DNA of 64,000 nt, taken from NCBI GenBank assembly GCA_902362865.1, contig CABIYE010000004.1:1-64000 (forward strand). The letters are read 5' to 3'. The notes under the pieces were generated by a model, which saw only the letters and a list, made by a program, of their open reading frames with translations, ran no database searches and was not told where the DNA came from. A program made the position numbers and the translations under genes. The stretch is from Clostridiaceae bacterium (GTDB lineage: Bacteria; Bacillota; Clostridia; Lachnospirales; Lachnospiraceae). Positions 59,890 to 64,000 of this stretch are shown here, piece by piece; the stretch's first letter is position 1, and each line of letters starts with the position of its first letter.

Positions 59890-60851
59890 AGACGAACCGC
59901 CCGACCTTTCGCAGCGATGAATATGCCGATGATTCTCCCGACATATCGGCACAAAAACCGTTTAAGGGAAGCGACCCCTACCGCCATGTAGCGGTAGCCT
60001 ATTCCCCCGGCGAGGAGGTGATCCCCATAGGAGTCAGAGTCGGAAGAAACCAACTGGAAAAATACAACGAGGAGCTATCAACACGCGACCGAGAGATTCT
60101 TGCATCTCTAAAAAAGTGCAAGTTTCTGCTTACCGGGCAGATCCAGCGTCTACATATAATCAATGCATCTACGCAGAAGGCTGCTAGGCGAGCCGCCGCC
60201 AGAGAGCTTCGTAAGCTGAAAGACTACGGTCTGGTTGCTACTTTAGAACGCCGGATTGGAGGAAGCCGTGCAGGTTCAGGGAGCCTCATCTGGCATCTAA
60301 CCGAGGCCGGAGAACGGTTCTTAGTCATGGATAATCCGGAGCAATATACACGAAGGCGCTATCTCGAACCTTCTAGAATGTTTTTGAAACATTCTTTGGC
60401 TATCTCAGAATGCTATGTTCAGCTTGTAGAAATCTGTCGCAGAACTCCGGGACTGACATTACTTACCGCAGACTGGGAACCGGATTGCTGGCGACCATAT
60501 ACCCAGCACGGCAAAATCGTCTCATTAAAGCCAGATCTGTTCGTAGCCACGAAAAGCGATGGCTACGAGGACAGGTGGTTTATTGAGATTGATTTAAGCA
60601 CGGAATCGCCATCTACTGTTATCGGCAAATGTGACCGCTATCGCGATTACTACCGCTCCGGGTTGGAGCAAAAGCAATTCGGCGTATTCCCGGTGGTTGT
60701 GTGGTTGGTGCTGGATGCAGGGCGCAAAGAACGGCTCCGCACAGCTATTCAAGAAGCGTATCCGAAAGGTGGCAAACTATTCATTGTCATTACGGCAGAT
60801 GAATTTGAACGCCTGATCCGGCAAGGCTTTGACGCAAAAGATCTCTGCTAG
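59886..60851 (+). CDS. replication-relaxation family protein
   Basis: 321 residues. A winged-helix part at about 65-150 (LASLKKCKFLLTGQIQRLHI ... ARRAAARELRKLKDYGLVATL) and a C-terminal nuclease-like fold (LKPDLFVATKSDGYEDRWFI, EIDLSTES). The family is named for a proposed role in DNA relaxation during plasmid replication and often accompanies a TraD/HerA-type ATPase. ATGA overlap with the previous gene shows coupling. Confidence 0.82.
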   Translation: MKTNRPTFRSDEYADDSPDISAQKPFKGSDPYRHVAVAYSPGEEVIPIGVRVGRNQLEKYNEELSTRDREILASLKKCKFLLTGQIQRLHIINASTQKAARRAAARELRKLKDYGLVATLERRIGGSRAGSGSLIWHLTEAGERFLVMDNPEQYTRRRYLEPSRMFLKHSLAISECYVQLVEICRRTPGLTLLTADWEPDCWRPYTQHGKIVSLKPDLFVATKSDGYEDRWFIEIDLSTESPSTVIGKCDRYRDYYRSGLEQKQFGVFPVVVWLVLDAGRKERLRTAIQEAYPKGGKLFIVITADEFERLIRQGFDAKDLC

Positions 60852-60874
60852 TGGTTATCCTCTGGCAGAGATGT

Positions 60875-60901
60875 CAAAGGCCTGCGGCATGCAAGTCGAG
60901 G
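60875..60901 (-). repeat. dispersed 28-bp repeat, copy 1
   Basis: CAAAGGCCTGCGGCATGCAAGTCGAGG; on the minus strand CTTGCATGCCGCAGGCCTTTG. Same consensus as copies at 61488, 61621 and 61970. Confidence 0.75.
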
Positions 60902-60964
60902 CATCGATGCTGAGGCGAAAAAGGCCCGATGACTGTTTTTACTAAATTTAACGAAAGGAATTAC

Positions 60965-61231
60965 ATGATACAAAGACCAAGCCAAGAAGAGATTGAAAAA
61001 GGCTTAGCGGAATTTAAGGGCGACTACAAAAGACTGCTCCGAAACATCACGAATTGTTTGGAGTTTGATTATAAGGCAATCTGTTCGCTCAGAACGCTCT
61101 TAGCTGATTCTAAGGAAGATATCGCTGAAATCAAAAGAACCATCCGTCCATATGTCGTAGATCTCATCTATGTCTTGATTCTCGATGAAAAAGATCTGAA
61201 TAGCGGCGAATACGGGGTGGATGAAGAATGA
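60965..61231 (+). CDS. small hypothetical protein
   Basis: 88 residues from MIQRPSQEEIEKGLAEFKGD; GAAAGGA fits the ATG at 60965. Helical and acidic. Overlaps the next gene by ATGA, so the pair is coupled. No family recognised. Confidence 0.6.
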   Translation: MIQRPSQEEIEKGLAEFKGDYKRLLRNITNCLEFDYKAICSLRTLLADSKEDIAEIKRTIRPYVVDLIYVLILDEKDLNSGEYGVDEE

Positions 61232-61416
61232 CGCGAAAAACTCTCACCGAAGAAGAAATTAAAAGCAAATACAACTCTATTTCAGAATGCCTTGCCATCT
61301 GCTACATCCAATCCAAGAGAATATTGGAAGATGCAGAAATACTCAATATGGATACGAAGCCCATCAAAGACGACTTAGCCTGTTTCACTCAAGAATTCAT
61401 GCAGCTTTGTATGTAG
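61228..61416 (+). CDS. small hypothetical protein
   Basis: 62 residues, MTRKTLTEEEIKSKYNSISE..., helical. Similar size and style to its upstream partner; probably a pair of interacting small proteins. No family recognised. Confidence 0.55.
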   Translation: MTRKTLTEEEIKSKYNSISECLAICYIQSKRILEDAEILNMDTKPIKDDLACFTQEFMQLCM

Positions 61417-61487
61417 CAAGCACCTTTTAAAACAAACACAGCAAAAACAAAACATTAGAGCCTTTTGTAGTCTATGCAAAAGATGTT

Positions 61488-61515
61488 CTCGGCTTGCATA
61501 CCCCAGGCCTTTGGC
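61488..61515 (+). repeat. dispersed 28-bp repeat, copy 2
   Basis: CTCGGCTTGCATACCCCAGG then CCTTTGGC. Confidence 0.75.
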
Positions 61516-61620
61516 AAAAATGCAATTGCTTGGAATTAAAACGGATTAGTCGGCGTTTCCGGCTAAGCACCTTATACACCCCCAAAACAGACTAGCTCAT
61601 AGTAGAACATTCTTAAAGTC

Positions 61621-61649
61621 GCCGGAGGCCTGAAGCGTGCAAGTCGGGC
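61621..61649 (-). repeat. dispersed 28-bp repeat, copy 3
   Basis: GCCGGAGGCCTGAAGCGTGC then AAGTCGGGC, inverted relative to copy 2, 105 bases away. Confidence 0.75.
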
Positions 61650-61712
61650 AAACATAATCAATAAACGAAAATCTATCTATTTTAGACTATTAACTTTAAC
61701 GAAAGGATCAGC

Positions 61713-61943
61713 ATGGATTACCACACACTCGTCAGTTTATATGACGAACACCGCGACGCCGTCAGCGAGCTGGAGAATGCTTGCGAACGATTTAACCAAG
61801 CAGTTATCGATATGCATAGCTACAACATCTCGCTAATCGGCACGGCGGAGCAGCTCCGGGAATTTATAGATAAACTGGAGCGTTGTTATAAAAGCATTAT
61901 CGAATTTCAGGACAATAAAGATAAGGAGTCGAAAATAAAATAA
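61713..61943 (+). CDS. small hypothetical protein
   Basis: 76 residues (MDYHTLVSLYDEHRDAVSEL...). Entirely helical, likely a coiled coil. GAAAGGA ribosome site. No family recognised. Bracketed by repeat copies 3 and 4. Confidence 0.6.
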   Translation: MDYHTLVSLYDEHRDAVSELENACERFNQAVIDMHSYNISLIGTAEQLREFIDKLERCYKSIIEFQDNKDKESKIK

Positions 61944-61969
61944 GGTTTTTGTGAATTGAGGCGTTTGTC

Positions 61970-61997
61970 TCCGGCTTGCATACTTCAGGCCTTCGGA
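61970..61997 (+). repeat. dispersed 28-bp repeat, copy 4
   Basis: TCCGGCTTGCATACTTCAGG then CCTTCGGA, same orientation as copy 2. Confidence 0.75.
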
Positions 61998-62025
61998 AAT
62001 AACAACACATTAATAAAGGAAATTT

Positions 62026-62279
62026 ATGAATCACACATTACATTTTAACTTTGAGGAAAACGGTATGTCGTAGCAATTACGGCATTAAGAGGAGATAGCT
62101 CAGGTCGTTTGGTTATCTATTCTTGCCGCTTTCCAAAGAATAAACGACAGTACATTAAAGGTATATAGCCACGCCGAAAGGAGGTTAAGATTCGTGGATA
62201 TATCATTCTCGCAAATCCGAAATCACATCGGACGCACCTTAACATCGTAGTCTCAGACCATTCTGAGAAAACACTGTAA
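62026..62279 (+). pseudogene. broken small gene
   Basis: ATG with AAAGGAA upstream reads MNHTLHFNFEENGMS then stop. In another frame the text VVAITALRGDSSGRLVIYSC continues for 33 codons to an amber codon and then, in the same frame, KIRGYIILANPKSHRTHLNI to a stop at 62279. Two defects in about 84 codons. No family recognised. Confidence 0.55.
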
Positions 62280-62331
62280 CCTGCAGGAATAACTGCACAA
62301 ATCCAATTCTTTGAGATAGGAGGACATGACA

Positions 62332-62541
62332 ATGATGACACAGATCATTAAGGAACAGATTTTGGCTGTCCGGGATACCGGAGAAACCAACATGTTTGAC
62401 GTAAACGCCGTTCAGTATATCGCTAACCGCGAAGGATACTATGAATTGGTCGTTTACCTGATGGATAACCGTAAAGAGTACTGCAACTTCATCATGACAG
62501 GCACCGCGCCGGGGCTTGAAAATGATGATAGTGAAATGTAA
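62332..62541 (+). CDS. DUF5049-like protein
   Basis: 69 residues. The ATG at 62332 (alternatives 62326, 62335) suits TAGGAGG. The text ETNMFDVNAVQYIANREGYY is characteristic of DUF5049 proteins of clostridial conjugative elements and phages. Unknown function. Confidence 0.75.
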   Translation: MMTQIIKEQILAVRDTGETNMFDVNAVQYIANREGYYELVVYLMDNRKEYCNFIMTGTAPGLENDDSEM

Positions 62542-62570
62542 CCAGAAACCGTAGAGAGGGGGATATTTCT

Positions 62571-63230
62571 ATGACGTTAGACTTTAACGATGATAGAACC
62601 TACACCAAAGACGTAGCTCTCAAAAATGTCAGATACGCACTATTTGATCCAAAAAAATTGCGAGACGATGTAGTCTCTGCTGAATTTCTGGATATGGTAG
62701 CTGCATTCGTTTTAATGGATCATTTCGATCCAAACAGACCGAGATACAAGATTATCGACGCAGTAGATATGGTCTCATTGGATATCAAGCTCAATGAAAT
62801 CATGGACGCTGCCAATGAGAATTGCAAAAAAGTCGGATATCGCATTATGCCTATGGAGGATGCCATATCCGAGATTACCGGAATAGCGATTCCGAGCGAT
62901 GCTCCCTATCCGATGTATGTCGGAACAAATCCGGAACGCATACTCGGAGCTTCCATTCTGATGTATGAGACATATCTTGAAGATCTTGCGGCACAAATAG
63001 AGGATGACCTCTGCATCGCACCGTCAAGCATTCATGAGGTTCTCATCTTTCCACTTTCTCTCGTACAACCCTCAAAAATCATTGAAATTGTACGGGATGT
63101 GAATCGGACTGTTGTATTGCCGCAAGAGAAGCTCAGCGATAGTGTATATATTTATCGCCGAGGCACTCATGCTATCTCGCAGGCCACGCTGAAGAATCCT
63201 GATGATTCCACTTGCGAACAAAATGATTAA
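62571..63230 (+). CDS. DUF5688-like protein
   Basis: 219 residues. Family text: YRIMPMEDAISEI, PMYVGTNPERILGASILMYE, PSSIHEVLIFPLS and LSDSVYIYRRGTH. DUF5688 proteins sit in the accessory gene runs of Tn1549-like conjugative elements; function unknown. GAGAGGGGG ribosome site. This family and its neighbours support the call of a conjugative element continuing to the right. Confidence 0.78.
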   Translation: MTLDFNDDRTYTKDVALKNVRYALFDPKKLRDDVVSAEFLDMVAAFVLMDHFDPNRPRYKIIDAVDMVSLDIKLNEIMDAANENCKKVGYRIMPMEDAISEITGIAIPSDAPYPMYVGTNPERILGASILMYETYLEDLAAQIEDDLCIAPSSIHEVLIFPLSLVQPSKIIEIVRDVNRTVVLPQEKLSDSVYIYRRGTHAISQATLKNPDDSTCEQND

Positions 63231-63262
63231 GAGTGATGAATGTATAAAAGGAGGAATTGAGT

Positions 63263-63511
63263 ATGTGGCAAGAAGGATCTATTGGCATTCCGGTAGACAA
63301 AGCAACCGGAAAAAGTTACATAACGATTCATTACGCCTTAAAGGTATATGATGAACCGAGCGAATTCGGCATCAACCATGGCAAGATTTCAAAACTGGAA
63401 TTAAGGCAAGATGGCGAGATTGTTGCTAATTACGATCGTGGCTGGGATATTTGTCCGACCACTAAGGAAGCTGAACTTGCTCTTTATATCTTGTTAAACC
63501 GACACAATTAA
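63263..63511 (+). CDS. small accessory protein, DUF7678-like
   Basis: 82 residues from MWQEGSIGIPVDKATGKSYI (AAAGGAGG upstream). The pattern EFGINHGKISKLELRQDGEI and ANYDRGWDICPTTKEAELAL is one I associate with a conjugative-element family (DUF7678). Beta-rich N terminus and a helical end. Function unknown. Confidence 0.7.
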   Translation: MWQEGSIGIPVDKATGKSYITIHYALKVYDEPSEFGINHGKISKLELRQDGEIVANYDRGWDICPTTKEAELALYILLNRHN

Positions 63512-63525
63512 AGGAGGTCTCTATT

Positions 63526-64000
63526 ATGACGACTATAAAATATGCCGCATCTGGCGAACAGAGAAAGAAACTCGTAAACGCCTTATCTGAGATTCTCGAA
63601 TGCGAGTCTAAATATCTCAAAGCTCCAAGCTATGGATATGAAGTTGGTTCATGCGTTGTTAATCGTACTGGGGATATTGAATTTCCGGACGATATGACCG
63701 AAGAGGAAATCGAAGCTATCGTCAAGAAACTTACCTGGCATGGTTTTGAAAGAATTTTAGACGAGCCTACGGAAGAAATCGACGGTGCACCTGTATTGGA
63801 AGAGTCTGCTCTCGGAGCAGAAGATCCGACTGAGGAAAATGTATCCGATGCCGTGGAAGCAAACGTCGAAGAATCTGAAGATGTTTTAGACGAAACCGTT
63901 GTTGAGGAAGACAAAATCGCCGCTGCTGAGGATTCGGCCGCTTCTAAAGAAACATCGGCAGAGTCCATCGAGGAATCGGAAGCTCCAGTTTTGCCAGAAG
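63526..64000 (+). CDS. element accessory protein, cut by the window end
   Basis: Opens MTTIKYAASGEQRKKLVNAL, with AAGGAGGT upstream, and runs off the right edge. The first about 80 residues (SEILECESKYLKAPSYGYEV ...) look like the N-terminal domain of so-called virulence-type proteins in Tn1549-like elements. Residues 80-158 are an acidic Glu/Ala/Ser-rich low-complexity linker. The downstream domain is not visible. Confidence 0.7.
   Translation, partial: MTTIKYAASGEQRKKLVNALSEILECESKYLKAPSYGYEVGSCVVNRTGDIEFPDDMTEEEIEAIVKKLTWHGFERILDEPTEEIDGAPVLEESALGAEDPTEENVSDAVEANVEESEDVLDETVVEEDKIAAAEDSAASKETSAESIEESEAPVLPE

Overview
The window looks like accessory DNA of a low-to-medium GC anaerobic Bacillota (Clostridia, Lachnospiraceae/Eubacteriales-like). 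The signs are strong AGGAGG-type ribosome binding sites, clostridial mobilome families (TnpV, MobP/MobC, a tRNA-targeting tyrosine integrase, DUF6040, DUF5049, DUF5688) and LTGC lipoproteins. Assignment is from protein style only. The polysaccharide and restriction-modification regions (about 28.4-39.1 kb and 49.8-51.7 kb) have a different feel (several start codons sit directly on -10-like boxes), so foreign DNA or a chimeric contig cannot be excluded. No rRNA, complete tRNA or CRISPR array was found.

Layout. 0.1-5.4 kb: tnpV remnant, two small ORFs, then a minus-strand block of a mobilizable element (frameshifted regulator, dUTPase, ThyX, a small phage-type protein, MobP relaxase, MobC, oriT-like region). 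5.4-17.9 kb: AT-rich cargo, with unknown membrane proteins, DUF6040, a RelBE-type pair, an ECF sigma/membrane partner/ABC exporter operon and a NUDIX hydrolase. This cargo is bracketed by an inverted 35-bp repeat. 18.0-20.7 kb: excisionase, a protein with four Xis-like HTH domains, and a tyrosine integrase. 20.7-24.3 kb: tRNA-Arg 3' fragment, dead second integrase and a Septu (PtuA/PtuB) defence module between two copies of a tRNA-end/terminator sequence. 24.5-27.4 kb: MmcQ/YjbR, GNAT, RtcB and an XRE regulator. 27.5-29.3 kb: IS3-type and serine-recombinase wrecks.

29.4-39.1 kb: surface polysaccharide locus (CpsA-like LCP transferase, UDP-glucose dehydrogenase, two glycosyltransferases, a polymerase-glycosyltransferase fusion, flippase, UDP-galactopyranose mutase) with serine-recombinase debris on both sides. 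39.2-44.1 kb: small unknown genes and a three-gene signalling operon (7TM sensor, histidine kinase, LuxR-type regulator). 44.1-48.0 kb: three tandem ~1.25-kb units, each a plus-strand small helical protein facing a minus-strand lipoprotein across a bidirectional terminator; outer ends are nearly identical and inner parts diverge, and a fourth repeat is an intact promoter-plus-hairpin. 48.0-53.0 kb: lipoprotein, truncated methyltransferase-like gene, XRE regulator, type II restriction-modification pair, unknown protein.

53.2-64 kb: part of a conjugative element that runs off the right end. It opens with a 27-residue peptide gene, an unknown protein, a JAB protease-E1 (ThiF) fusion and a ClpA/B-like AAA+ ATPase, followed by an MT-A70 methyltransferase, a small membrane protein, a TraD/HerA-like coupling ATPase, a replication-relaxation protein and a run of small genes separated by a dispersed 28-bp repeat. 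The peptide/JAB-E1/AAA+ cassette and the lipoprotein-pair array are the two best candidates for undescribed systems.
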